The notes beneath the pieces were generated by a model. The model was not told where the DNA came from. It saw nothing but the letters and a program-made list of their open reading frames with translations, and ran no database searches. Position numbers and translations under genes: made by a program. DNA of 64,000 bases from Coxiella-like endosymbiont. GTDB taxonomy: Bacteria > Pseudomonadota > Gammaproteobacteria > Coxiellales > Coxiellaceae. Below, in pieces: positions 33,239 through 43,812 of the stretch. The stretch covers positions 703,501 through 767,500 of the forward strand of contig NZ_CP084737.1 of assembly GCF_024730665.1 (NCBI RefSeq). Direction: 5' to 3'. Numbering within the stretch: position 1 is the first letter of the stretch; every line of letters starts with the position of its first letter.

Positions 33239-33709
33239 AATCAATGTACACACCATCTAACGTATCGTCGAGAACTAATAATTCCATACTTACAAGAGTC
33301 TGTTTTTGTCAGACTGATAATCGAAAAGAAGCATGATAAGGGTAATTAACTTGAGAAGACTTATATCAAGGCTTTCCGTTAAAAGCTCAATCACTTGATT
33401 AGTAACAAATTCACAGGTATGAGAAAGGATTCCCTGTTGTTCTAAGGTAAGAAGGAAGCGACGACATTCTTTCAGTAATTCACATTTATAATCGCTAAAC
33501 ACGCGACATGAATTCTTTTTAGGAAGCTGTATCGGTTTTCCGCCGTAAGAACGACTATTCAGCCATATCAAGGTTTGGTCAATGACAACTCGATAAAAAC
33601 CGAACTCTTCCAATTGAATTGGAAATTTTTTCTCTCCAAGGTTCAGGGTGCAATTTTCTTGCATATAATTTTTGGAAAGATACATCGATATATCTCTTTC
33701 GTCTTTCAT
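33231..33709 (-). CDS. smg: Smg family protein (DUF494), one frame break
   Basis: Conserved proteobacterial protein of unknown role, usually next to dprA, topA or tsaC. Rejoined 159 residues (E. coli 157): MKDERDISMYLSKNYMQ at the start, LIWLNSRS, CRRFLLTLEQQGIL, and a C-terminus restored as QTLVSMELLVLDDTLDG by adding one base at T5 33303-33307. The repaired frame stops inside the topA start region (overlap 8 bp). No dprA is seen upstream, where it is often found. Confidence 0.85.
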
Positions 33710-33730
33710 TTTTTAACTCGTATCATAATA

Positions 33731-34241
33731 CTAAACATAGTTATAATAACGATCTAATTCAATAGATAACGATAGCAAAAATTTCGAAGTTAAAACTACT
33801 TCTTTCCATGCTTGATCTGCAGAAGCAGCTTCAAAACCGATATAATGTAGTAACTTCTGTTTGTTCGCATCAAGTATCTTTTTGTGGCTATTATCGCTAT
33901 CAACCACACTTTCAAATTCTCTCTAATTCTGCAAAATATCCATTATAGATTCAACCAGTTTCGCGCCTTATTTCAAATGATTAATACCTCTGCTGGTAGA
34001 GCGCCAAGATCGTTAGTAATGATAGAGGTCCAGCTTGGAAAATTTTCTTGAGAAGGATGATTCAGCGTAAGATGCGATGATTGGGTTCAAGCGCAGTATG
34101 TAATTCTTTTTGAATGTTCTCGATCTGTTCTATGTAATTTCAGTAGAGCTGATGATATAATTCGCCATCATTTTCGATAGGTATGCAGAGAGTAGTAATT
34201 GATTGAAAGGGACTGGCAATATTAGAGATAACATCGTTCAT
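33731..34241 (-). pseudogene. Unidentified gene remnant
   Basis: The minus strand from an ATG overlapping the fmt start (34239-34241) reads [19 protein letters not shown], then YIEQIENIQKELHTALEPNHRI. Later it reads KLVESIMDILQN, stop, REFESVVDSDNSHKK, and ends with SKFLLSLSIELDRYYNYV and a TAG at 33731-33733. Stops and frame changes interrupt it at least four times, so it is decayed beyond simple slippage. It looks like a helical cytoplasmic protein of about 170 residues that I do not recognise. Confidence 0.5.
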
Positions 34242-35213
34242 GTCGTTGAAAATTATTTTCGCTGGAACACCTAGATTTGCAGTTCTCACTTTAGAAACTT
34301 TAATTCGATCTTCGCATCGAGTAGTCTCCGTTTATACACAGCCAGATCGCCCTGTGGGGCGTGGGCGAAAGGTAAGTCAGAGTCCCATTAAAATTATTGC
34401 GAAGCAACATGGAATTTCTGTTAGACAGCCTGCTTCATTACGAGAGACATCAATACAAAAAGAATTAATGTCAATGCAATTCGATGTAATGGTGGTGGCG
34501 GCTTATGGATTGCTACTCCCTAAGGCTGTGTTAGCGAGTCCCAGATTAGGATGTTTAAATGTGCATCCATCACTATTACCACGATGGCGCGGAGCCGCGC
34601 CAATTCAGTGGGCTATTTTATCAGGTGATGACGAAACTGGTGTTAGTATTATGCAGATGGATGAGGGACTGGATACAGGTGATGTGTTAGCAAAAAAATC
34701 CTGTGTGATTAAAGCGAGGGATACTAGTGCCGATTTGCATGATCGTCTTTCGCAATTGGGTTCGGATTTGTTAATGGAAATTTTGAACGCATTAGAAAAA
34801 AAGGGCATATAGTAGCGGAAAAACAGGATAGTAGCAAGGCTACTGATGCGCCAAAAATTCGAAAGAAAGAAGCTGAATTAGATTGGTATAAATCGGCCGC
34901 TGAATTGGTACGATGTGTACGTGCGTTTAATCCGACGCCCATGACTTTTACGTATTTTAATGGACAGCCTATTCGAATTTGGGAAGCAGAGGCGTTGAAT
35001 GAAAAAACGATGTTAGAACCGGCGACGCTGGTCCACGCTGATAAAAATAGATTGGATATTGCAACAGGAGCAGGTATTCTTCGAATTCGTAAACTTCAAT
35101 TGCCTGGTAGACGAGTGCATTCCGCTAATGATTTTGTTAATGCATATCGAAGTAAATTAATTTCGGGAGAGACGATTTTTAAAACTCATTATCCAGCAAC
35201 TTGGGGCATATAG
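34240..35213 (+). CDS. fmt: Methionyl-tRNA formyltransferase, one frame break
   Basis: Formylates initiator Met-tRNA using 10-formyl-THF. Rejoined it is 324 residues. N-terminal [29 protein letters not shown], catalytic region [20 protein letters not shown] and [11 protein letters not shown], and a C-terminal OB-like domain ([19 protein letters not shown]). One base is missing at A7 34796-34802; the repaired linker reads [11 protein letters not shown]. def and rsmB, frequent neighbours, are absent. Depends on the folate enzymes encoded nearby. Confidence 0.95.
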
Positions 35214-35324
35214 ATTGAACAAAAAATTAAGCCCATTCAATTTCTTCTGTACTCATCTCAGGTTAGATAAATTCAATTGATCTTAATCAGACCAAGGGTG
35301 ATAGAGAAAGAGAGGAATACAATT

Positions 35325-35878
35325 TTGAAAAAAAGAAAAAATTAATTATTTTAGACCGTGATGGTGTTATTAATTATAAGTCTGAAAATTATATTAAAAA
35401 TTCCGACGAGTGGATTCCTATTCCAGGAAGTTTAGAAGCGATTGCATGTTTGAATACAGCAGATTATCAAGTTGTCGTGGCGACCAATCAGTCAGGTGTT
35501 GGGCGCGGTTATTATTCGCTAGGTACGTTAGAAATGATTCATAAAAAGATGCAGCGTGAACTGGTGAAAGTTGGCGGTTATATCAACCACATTTATTTTT
35601 GCCCACATATACCGGAAATGAAATGCCTCTGTCGAAAACCACAACCCGGTCTTTTGCATTCGATTGCGAATGATTTTCCTGAGGCGTTTCCTAGTGCCAT
35701 ATTTGTCGGTGACAGTTTACGGGATATTCAAGCAGGTCAGGCAGTGGATTGTCAGGTTGCGTTAGTAAAAACAGGCAATGGAGAAGAGACCATTGCTGCC
35801 GGGAAAGGATTAGAAGGTATTTCGATTTATGAAGATTTACAGGATTTTGTGAACTATCTAATACTAAAATCAAAATAA
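35325..35878 (+). CDS. gmhB: D-glycero-D-manno-heptose-1,7-bisphosphate 7-phosphatase, one frame break
   Basis: HAD-family phosphatase in the ADP-heptose pathway for LPS inner core. Rejoined it is 184 residues: nucleophile motif LIILDRDGVINY, ATNQSGVGRGYY, zinc-binding CPHIPEMKCLCRKPQPG, and FVGDSLRDIQAG. Start is TTG 35325 with AGAGG ten bases upstream. One base is missing at A6 35336-35341, just after the start, so without repair only six residues are made; a TTG at 35450 could start only a truncated protein lacking the nucleophile. Confidence 0.9.
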
Positions 35879-36884
35879 CATTCCAGCCCAATTTCTTTCA
35901 AATGGATATTGTTCATAGTTACTGAGGGTAGTCCTTCCCGCAGAGCTATTTAGTGAGCACTGTCATTACATTCTGGACGCACTTACGCGTAATATAAAAA
36001 TTTCGATCAGATGATCTAAACAATCTAAACAAGGCAAACCTGCAGAAATTAAACATCACAATAAAAAAACAAAAATTGTCCCAGAGTAGTGAAGCAGTCA
36101 AAATTAGGAAGGTTCAAAACAGCCTAGCACAATCGCTGCTGATACTGATGATATTATGTACATGGATTGGCAGATGAATATGGAAAAAGTATCTAGGTAC
36201 TGAATAGTGAATAAAAGATCTAAAGTGAAAGCCGATAGAATTTACAAAGAATTAACTTCTCAACTCGATGTTATTCTCAACTCGATGTTACCTTTTATTC
36301 AATCTCTTAAAGAGAAGTTGCGTATGTATCGCAATTAAAATACACTCGTGTTTTTATTGTACTCAATGCAAACGCGGGAGATGGTATTATGGAATAATTG
36401 GTTTAACTTAGAAAACGATTTTATGATGTTCTTTTATAATTCTGAGAGTTATTTTGAGAGAATGTCTTATCCGAAAAGAAGACATATGCGTTTTTCTGAA
36501 AAAATTAATTATTTCTTTTACAGGTTAGACTACAGCCAGGATGTTTGGCCTAAGAGGATAGAGTATTGAGTTAGAATGATTCGTTTCGGATAGTTTTGAT
36601 ATGTGATTTGAACGCACCACAGTAATTTTGTGGCAACACGTGGAAAAGGTGATTATGAAATTTGAGCGGCTGAAAATATCAGAAAACGATTTATTGGGTA
36701 TTTAATGGGTACAAATGAAAAGGATCATAACGTATGATTGAAATTGAAAAGGAAGTAAATTTGTAGCAACAAGAATATTGGGTTGGGTGTGTATTCTTTA
36801 GCGATATCAATCGTTGACGATTGAAAAATGGACGTCTCTTAACTAGAATTGGCATGAAACTTTACTGAAAAGATTAAATTTCAA
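35879..36884. other. Decayed tract between gmhB and folA
   Basis: About 1 kb with no intact gene. A 73-codon stretch at 36348-36569 (VLWNNWFNLENDFMMFFYN...) loosely recalls the N-terminus of a small heat-shock protein, but the alpha-crystallin domain that would prove it is not there. A 17-bp tandem duplication sits at 36257-36290. Confidence 0.4.
36257..36290. repeat. 17-bp exact tandem duplication
   Basis: TTCTCAACTCGATGTTA occurs twice head to tail (36257-36273, 36274-36290) in decayed DNA. The unit is not a multiple of three and has no evident function; probably a replication-slippage relic. Confidence 0.8.
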
Positions 36885-37379
36885 ATGATTATTACCCTTG
36901 TTGCTGCCATGGATAGAAATCGTCTGATTGGCCAAAACAATGCTTTACCATGGCATCTGCCGGTTGATTTAGCACATTTTACAGAAGTCACTCTGAGGAA
37001 GCCAATTATAATGGGCCGACGAACCTTTGACAGTCTTGGGAGGCCACTGCCATATCGGCACAATGTTGTAATTACGCAGCAAAAAAATCTAGTTCTTGAG
37101 GGCTGTAATATTTTTCATTCATTAGACAACGCATTAGATGCGTTAGTTCAAGAACGCGAAATTATGATCATAGGTGGTGCACGCATTTTTAGAGAAGCGT
37201 TATCAAAAGCTAATAAGATGATTCTTACAATTATCGATTATACTTTTAAAGGTGATGCTTATTTCCCTGAGTGGAACACTGAAGAATGGAAAATAGTTTT
37301 TGAAGAAATACATCCGTTGAATGAGAAAAATCTTTATTCTTTTCGATTTCTAGAATTAGAACGGCTTAGTATGACGTAG
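36885..37379 (+). CDS. folA: Dihydrofolate reductase
   Basis: Reduces dihydrofolate to tetrahydrofolate with NADPH. 164 residues, intact. LVAAMDRNRLIGQNNALPWHLPVDLAHF contains the Met20-type loop and the catalytic acidic Asp after PWHLP; IIMGRRTFDSLGRPLP and IMIIGGARIFREAL are the NADPH-binding motifs. Single gene, convergent with apaH. With folB it shows the folate route is at least partly kept. Confidence 0.97.
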   Translation: MIITLVAAMDRNRLIGQNNALPWHLPVDLAHFTEVTLRKPIIMGRRTFDSLGRPLPYRHNVVITQQKNLVLEGCNIFHSLDNALDALVQEREIMIIGGARIFREALSKANKMILTIIDYTFKGDAYFPEWNTEEWKIVFEEIHPLNEKNLYSFRFLELERLSMT

Positions 37380-37405
37380 CCCATTTCTTGAAGTGTATTA
37401 TAACA

Positions 37406-38224
37406 TCACATTCCCAATGATAAACAGCAGGCGACAGAAAAACGTTCTTTAGTTTCGAGATTAATCGCCGTTAATCGGCGTCCCCAGGCGCAACCCGTAT
37501 CTAGTGCGTGACAGCGAGGGGAATCGCATTCCCCATTTAAGGCAGACCAATGTCCGAAAAGAATGTCGATATTGTCTTTCTGAGGATCGCGCCAATTAAA
37601 CCATGGTTTTAACTGTTTAGTGTTGGTTTTTTTAGTCGTTTCGAATTCGAGGGTCCCTTGAGCATCGCAAAAACGCATGCGCGTGAAAGCATTACTAGTA
37701 TAGTGTAACCGATCTTGACCGCTCAGTGTGTCTTTCCATTGATCAGCTTGATTACAAAATAAATGCGCTAAATAATCTTCATAATGAGAGCTACGTAAAA
37801 TAGCAGAAACTTCATTTGCGTGGTGAATACTTTCTTTAATAGACCACTGCGGGGGTATACCGGCGTGAACCAAAAGCGCATTTTTGTTTTTTTCGTAGTA
37901 AATCAAAGGGCGTTCTCGTAACCATTTTAATAATTCCATTTTATCAGGCGCTTGTAAAACGGCATGCAGCGTATGCTTGCAAATATCAGGCGACATGAGA
38001 CCATAGCCAATGACTAACAAATATAAATCATGGTTACCTAGAACCACCATCTGTGAAGGTAAAGATTTTATAAAACGCAACACCGCTAATGAATTAGGAC
38101 CTCGATTCACGAGGTCACCCACAAAACCTAGCTGATCTTTCGAAGGATCAAATTGAATAAGTGTTAGTAATGCTTGCAATTCCTGATAGAACCCTTGTAC
38201 ATCGCCGATAATATAAGTGCTCAT
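37406..38224 (-). CDS. apaH: Symmetrical bis(5'-nucleosyl)-tetraphosphatase ApaH
   Basis: Hydrolyses Ap4A to two ADP and can decap Np4-capped RNA. 272 residues, intact. Calcineurin-type metal ligands GDVQGFYQEL, FVGDLVNRGPNSL, VLGNHDLYLL and LLVHAGIPPQW are all present. It overlaps the sppA stop (TAATG), so the two are translationally coupled, an unusual pairing. In E. coli apaH instead ends the lptD-surA-pdxA-rsmA-apaG-apaH operon; here it has left that cluster and apaG is missing. Confidence 0.95.
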   Translation of the reverse strand: MSTYIIGDVQGFYQELQALLTLIQFDPSKDQLGFVGDLVNRGPNSLAVLRFIKSLPSQMVVLGNHDLYLLVIGYGLMSPDICKHTLHAVLQAPDKMELLKWLRERPLIYYEKNKNALLVHAGIPPQWSIKESIHHANEVSAILRSSHYEDYLAHLFCNQADQWKDTLSGQDRLHYTSNAFTRMRFCDAQGTLEFETTKKTNTKQLKPWFNWRDPQKDNIDILFGHWSALNGECDSPRCHALDTGCAWGRRLTAINLETKERFSVACCLSLGM

Positions 38225-39159
38225 TAATAAACCTGTTCACGAATAGACGCGGCCTCATTAATTAAATGAAAATAAATATCAGTGACAGTATTACGAAATA
38301 ATGCTTGTAGCAGAGGTGTTTTTGTAGTGTAGTCGTGATAACTTTTTGCACAAAACTCTTGTCGAAGCACTGTCTCTAAGTTAGCTGTCCCATCCACGAT
38401 GCCAAGAGTAGCCGCTTCTTTCCCGGTCCAAAAATCCCCTGAGAATAATTCTTGACGATCGCCGTGCAATCGGTCACCACGTCCTGAAACCACGAGATCA
38501 ATAAAATTCTGATGCACTTGTGCAAGGACTTGTTTTATTTTAATAACATCGTTAGGATTTAAAGTTTCGAAAGAGTCAAGTCGTCCTTTGTGACTACCGG
38601 CTGTAAATAAACGGCGTGTCACTCCTACTTTTTTGAGCGTATCCACAAAACCGAAGTTGCTCATAATAACACCGATGGATCCTGTTAGCGTATCTTTGTT
38701 AACGTAAATTTTATCAGCAGCAGTAGAAACAAGATAAGCCCCGGAAGCCAATTCATCTTCTCCCACGACAATCACTTTTTTATGATATCGTTTTTTAAGA
38801 TCAAGAATTTCATCATGAATAATCGATGCCTGAACTGGACTGCCGCCTGGAGAATTAATCACTAAAACCACGCCTTTAGCGTTCTTATCCGCAAATGCTT
38901 TTCTTAATGCAGGAATTACTAGACGTGCAGAAAACATTGTATTTGCCATGATTAAACCATCCATACGTACTAAAGACACGTATACTCCGTTTATTTTTTC
39001 TGCTTCTAGTGCGGCCGGTGAAGGAGCAAAAATTAATATCGTTAATAGTGACAAAAATAATATCCAACCTGTAAATCGAATATTACGCCACCGCCGTTCT
39101 AACCGGCGGTCATCCAAGACCGCTTTAATCAGTGTATTTTCAATTGGTTGATTGTTCAT
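38224..39159 (-). CDS. sppA: Signal peptide peptidase SppA, 36-kDa type
   Basis: Membrane-bound serine protease that degrades cleaved signal peptides. 311 residues, intact. One N-terminal transmembrane segment (about 29-50), then a ClpP-like domain: VVLVINSPGGSPVQA, nucleophile Ser139 in DELASGAYLVS and general base Lys191 in GSHKGRLDSF, a spacing of 52 residues as in the short SppA type. Cotranscribed with apaH, whose start overlaps its stop. Confidence 0.93.
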   Translation of the reverse strand: MNNQPIENTLIKAVLDDRRLERRWRNIRFTGWILFLSLLTILIFAPSPAALEAEKINGVYVSLVRMDGLIMANTMFSARLVIPALRKAFADKNAKGVVLVINSPGGSPVQASIIHDEILDLKKRYHKKVIVVGEDELASGAYLVSTAADKIYVNKDTLTGSIGVIMSNFGFVDTLKKVGVTRRLFTAGSHKGRLDSFETLNPNDVIKIKQVLAQVHQNFIDLVVSGRGDRLHGDRQELFSGDFWTGKEAATLGIVDGTANLETVLRQEFCAKSYHDYTTKTPLLQALFRNTVTDIYFHLINEAASIREQVY

Positions 39160-40221
39160 GGAGTTGCCTCATTAGGATCGATATCCGAGCCTTATTGTCA
39201 CTATGCACAAAAAGGTAGGTAATTGCTAGATTGGTCACTACTTTTTATAGCTTTCTAATATTACAAGTCTAACTCAATCATAATCCGTTTCATAAATAAA
39301 TAATTAACGCCGGCATCAAAAATAGGACAAATATGCGCTTTTCCACCTACATCGTAGATTAATGTAACACCAACATTATTGGAACCACGCAAATCTATTC
39401 GGCTAACCTAAACTATATAGATAATAAAAGAAATTTTATAAAATCGAGGTAAAAGGTGACTGTGGTAGCGATATTAGAAAAGCATGTATAATTTAATTCC
39501 ACAGCGAAATGAGGCTGGACTCATAGCTAACTACAAAAATTCGTAGAGAAAATCTCGATTGCTAGTGTTAGTCGGTGTAAAAATGACAAGTGCGAATATT
39601 CCCCTCCCCGGCTAGGGGAGGAGCCCTCCTCTCTCCCGCGCGCAACACCTTTTTCAACTAATTAGCTCTCTAACGGTGCTTCTCTGGCAGAGGCTAATAC
39701 CCATTTAAGGAATATGTGAAATGAAGAAGATCTCCCTACAGTTTGCAACACCCATCAACGTCCTGTAAGTATAGGTGAAAATAACCGACAAATCACCGCT
39801 TTCATGTTATTTTCCTTTGCTTACGCGGGGGCACATCCGCACACTTGGTGGCATGCAAGACTAGCTCTCAAGCCGAGTATTATCTCCCTTGATGATTATC
39901 GGTGCCTACGACGGTTAAAGTCGGCATTTACTTTCTCTCGATAAGGTTCAAGGGCGTTCGAACGATGTCGCGCACTATGTGTTTCTATGAAGTGAGAGTT
40001 TTGCGAGCCTATAGTCTAATATTTTCAAGATCTATTAATGTGTAACTCTCTTGGTGTTAATGTCATCAGACGATTATGAATGCGAGATAATTATGTAATG
40101 TACCGCTTTTAACTCATTTATAAGTCCAATTCAAATCATTAGAAAGCCCTTTTTCAATTTAGACTTCCAATTCAAGAGATTATTATCGAACCTCTCTTTG
40201 GGATACTTCTCACAGCTTATC
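39160..40221. other. Decayed tract with outer-membrane protein scrap
   Basis: About 1.06 kb without an intact gene. On minus at about 39262-39420 a fragment reads LRGSNNVGVTLIYDVGG, then DAGVNYLFMKRIMIELDL and a stop, the pattern of the last strands of a small beta-barrel outer-membrane protein. The rest is unreadable. A short inverted repeat (7-bp arms, CCTCCCC) lies near 39604-39622. Confidence 0.4.
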
Positions 40222-41096
40222 TTAAATGAAAGTGTCATATATAAGAAAAAAAATACCAAGAAAAATTACTAATCCTACCCAATTGTTATTGCGAAAAGCT
40301 GCAAAACAGTTTTCAGGTTTTCGATGACAGATCAACGTTTGCTGATAGATCATCAGCCCCAAGGCAGCTAAAAGCCCCAGATAAAACCAATAATTCAATT
40401 GCAAACGCCTCCCTAAAGTGCTTAGTAACAGTAACATCCCTCCCTGTAACAACGCAATCGTTAAACGATCATAGCGTCCGAACAAGATAGCCGTTGATTT
40501 CACGCCGACCTTAAGATCATCTTCTCGATCCATCATCGCGTATTGTGTATCATATGCCATCACCCAGCATACCCCCGTCATAAACAAAATCCAGGCTGTT
40601 GTAGATACACCCCTCTCTGTTCTGCCGTAAATGCCATCGGAATACTCCATGAGAAAGACAACCCTAACCAAAATTGAGGTAAATGAGTTACTCTTTTTAA
40701 AAATGGATAAATAACCACTAACAAGATTCCCACTATCGCTAATTCCAGTGTAAAACGGTTTAATAACACTACAAAACCCAAGGCAAATAAACATAAAATC
40801 CCAAACAACGCTATCGCTTCAATAGTTCCCACTGCCCCTGTAGTAAGTGGTCGAAATTGAGTACGTTGCACATATTTATCGATATTGCGGTCCGCAAAAT
40901 CATTCATGATGCATCCCGCTGCTCGCATAACCACAACACCTAAAATAAAAATAATCAGTGTCTTAAAAGAGGGTATTCCATTCGCTGCCAGCCACAAAGC
41001 CCACAAAGTAGGCCATAATAAAAGCAAAATCCCGATCGGTTTATCAAACCTCATCAATCGAAAATAGTAAGGAGCTTGATGACGTAGATTAATCAT
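40222..41096 (-). CDS. ubiA: 4-hydroxybenzoate polyprenyltransferase UbiA, one frame break
   Basis: Inner-membrane prenyltransferase that joins the polyprenyl tail to 4-hydroxybenzoate, the first committed membrane step to ubiquinone. Rejoined it is 291 residues with about eight hydrophobic segments. Both Asp-rich motifs are present: NDFADRNIDKYVQRTQFRP and YDTQYAMMDREDDLKVGVKS. The break is at C4 40610-40613 (G run on the coding strand); one added base restores EQRGGVSTTAW. I start it at 41096 (MINLRHQ); longer in-frame sequence to 41171 is not conserved-looking. No ubiC lies next to it, so the source of 4-hydroxybenzoate is unclear. Confidence 0.94.
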
Positions 41097-42935
41097 AGAA
41101 TAACACTTTATTTTCAAACAAGGCAGACAAAAAATTTCACCAACGAACGAGCCCCCCCCGCCTTTCTTCATGGAAATAAAAAAGAAAACGTGACGCTTAC
41201 ATCATACTGTTTCCATGCTAAGTTAAGACAAGAATGCCTAAGAATGATCTTTCGCTTTTTCAAATTCAAACTCACTGCAGCTTAAGTTAGAATCTGCAAG
41301 TAATATGCACTCCCAAAGAGTATTACCCAATTTTTAACGGAGGTTCTTTACTTCTAGTATTTGAACATGGATGACGACGTGTACAAGTATTTATAATTCC
41401 TTAAAATACAACTCAAAAAAAATTGAACTTTTCGGAACCCCTAGTTTAAAAAAGCCAGTCAAGTAAATCAATATTGTCGTAGTAGTCCACGCATCGCCCC
41501 ATTATCTCCAAAAAATACATGCAAATGTGTCGAGAGATTGTCTGACTTTTTCATTGATTATCAGGATTTTACTAATCCAGTTAATTTTTTGTTTTATATC
41601 AAACACAAATCTTAAGCACTTACCGTTAGTTACGACTGCTGCCAACAATATCGAATTTTATACTAATTTTTATTTTACTGAGCCTTGAGATATTAATTAT
41701 TTTCGCATCGTGTGCGGCCCCCGCCTCTCCCATAGAACCACATCTTTTCATCAATCCATGAGTGCAGGTCAGTAATCTTTGCGCAGAAGACCTCGCGCCC
41801 AGCACACATACCAATGGGAAATAACCATAATCGGCACACGATGTTTAGGAAAATTAAATTTGGAGCTGTCCCGATTTTCTCAAAGCCACCTAAAGATACC
41901 CTATCAGATTGTCTGGATCTAATACAAGTTTTTAAGGTAAGTAAAATAGACGGCACACTCGGAGCGGATGATAAACCAACGAGGTTATAATATGCAATGA
42001 CTATATCCCCCTTATTATTTGAATACGATTTGTTTGTATCGATCCATCCAACTGAAGCTCCTATTTCATAAGAAAAAATTGATAATACGCGACTTTGGAA
42101 GCGATTGCTCTTGCATTCGTTGCTTCAAATAACCAATCAGCTCAAATTAGGAACCACTTACTATTATCACAGAACATTTTTCTACAGGAGAAAGGAGCCT
42201 ATCAACTACAGTACCTGATATGCGAGACGCATGTAAAGTTCTAGGGATGAGAGGTATAGCAACTCATTTTTCTCCACTTCTTCGGTGACCGACGTGAAAG
42301 AATTCTTGCGTGTTGAGGGTATTTTGTATTATTGATGCTATGTGATATTGTACAACACAATAAACCATGAGCTAGCTTAAGAAAGCTTCATTCAAAAATG
42401 AAAATTATTTTTTATTCCCAATAAAAAATAATCACGTTGAAAAGAGAGATTTTCACGAATTTCGGCAACTACAAAAAAGATCGATGGTGGTTATTCGATC
42501 AAACAAACCTCTTGATCGAACTTTTTATAAGACCTATTCCGTTACCAAAGAAGAAAATCGAATCAATAAGAGAAAAACAATAAATACTGGCATTGTTTCA
42601 CCTACAATTCTTAAAATGCTCTTTTAGTGGGAGGTCCACTATAGCCAATTCATTTTAACGACACAATAAAGATCCGATTAACTTTCAATGTTTCATTTAT
42701 GAATGTTGAAAGCGCCTGACTATAAATCTCGAGGTAATCCTTGCTTTATCAAAATTTTTTGATAGAACGCCTGACGAGTTTTTAGGGAACACGAAATACA
42801 GTTTACAATTAATCAGCTTCAGTCTGGAAAATAATCATTTAGACAAAATGAAAAGCGTTATCTCAAGTAGTTCTTATCACCGTCGGAATCGTTAATGCTT
42901 CTATAATAGTTTTTAAAATACATAACAAAACAATC
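41097..42935. other. Decayed tract upstream of ubiA
   Basis: 1.8 kb with no gene I can name. Minus-strand open stretches at 41626-41956 carry protein-like text (GMCVLGARSS, KITDLHSWIDEKMWFYGRG) split over two frames. Plus at about 42170-42290 reads STTVPDMRDACKVLGMRGIATH before a stop. A C8 run (41152-41159) lies 56 bp upstream of the ubiA start, and an AT-only hairpin lies at 42404-42432. Confidence 0.45.
42404..42432. repeat. AT-rich hairpin, 13-bp arms
   Basis: Perfect stem 42404-42416 with 42420-42432 around a CCC loop, composed only of A and T. It lies 0.5 kb downstream of the prmC stop on a strand-neutral site. It could act as a weak bidirectional terminator, or be composition-driven. 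Confidence 0.6.
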
Positions 42936-43775
42936 TTACCTTCTAGCGACAATCATCCGTGGTAAGCCAGCGGGATCAGTGTAGTCCTGTATTTGGTAAT
43001 AATTAGCTTCTTGCATCAACTCGATAATCTTTTGAGATTGGTCAAACCCATGTTCGAGTAATAGCCAACCACCATCAGTTAGGTATGATTTTGCTTCTTC
43101 GATAATTGTCTTAATAGAGGCTAACCCGTCGGGCCCACCAGCCAAAGCTTCGTGAGGCTCGTATTTTAATTGCTGCAAGTGTTTGTCGCAGTCAAGAATA
43201 TAAGGTGGATTACCAACGATAACATGATAATTTTGCTGTTCCAAAGCTTGACACCATTCACTAAAATGAAAATTAATATTGCGTATATGGTGTTTCTCAG
43301 CATTAGTTTTTGCCACCTTTAAAGCTTTTTTAGAATTATCGACAGCAATTAGCTGCCAGTAAGGCCGCTCTGAAGCTATAGCGATCGCAATAGCACCAGA
43401 CCCGGTCCCTAAATCAGCGACTTGCAATTTTTCATCTTTTGGTAAATTTTTTAGAATCCACTCTACCAACATTTCTGTTTCGGGGCGAGGGATCAGTACA
43501 TCTGGTGTTACTGTTAAACTAAGCGACCAAAATTCTTTTTCTCCTAAAATATAGGCAACTGGCTCACCGGCAACTCGACGACTTATACAATCTGCTAACT
43601 GTTTTTTTTGTGTGGGCCTCACTCGAACTTCCGAATAAGCAAATAATTCAGCACGGGATTTTTTAAAAATATGACCTACCAATATTTCCGCATCCAAATT
43701 CGGCGTTTCTGAATACATAACTAATTGACAGGAAATATTTTTAATTATTTCCTTAACAGTCATCATCTTCGCCAT
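42936..43775 (-). CDS. prmC: Peptide chain release factor N5-glutamine methyltransferase PrmC (HemK)
   Basis: SAM-dependent enzyme that methylates the Gln of the GGQ motif of RF1 and RF2. 279 residues, intact. N-terminal helical domain, YILGEKEFWSLSLTVTPDVLIPRPETE, SAM motif VADLGTGSGAIAIAIA, and catalytic NPPYI. It directly follows prfA (37 bp), so enzyme and substrate are cotranscribed, the usual hemA-prfA-prmC arrangement minus hemA. Confidence 0.96.
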   Translation of the reverse strand: MAKMMTVKEIIKNISCQLVMYSETPNLDAEILVGHIFKKSRAELFAYSEVRVRPTQKKQLADCISRRVAGEPVAYILGEKEFWSLSLTVTPDVLIPRPETEMLVEWILKNLPKDEKLQVADLGTGSGAIAIAIASERPYWQLIAVDNSKKALKVAKTNAEKHHIRNINFHFSEWCQALEQQNYHVIVGNPPYILDCDKHLQQLKYEPHEALAGGPDGLASIKTIIEEAKSYLTDGGWLLLEHGFDQSQKIIELMQEANYYQIQDYTDPAGLPRMIVARR

Positions 43776-43812
43776 TTTCCTGACTTTTCATTATTGCTGT
43801 TTTAAAAAAATT

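Noticed and set aside
36348-36569. Possible small heat-shock protein N-terminus
   Set aside because: Only a loose resemblance; the alpha-crystallin domain is absent downstream and there is no ribosome-binding site.
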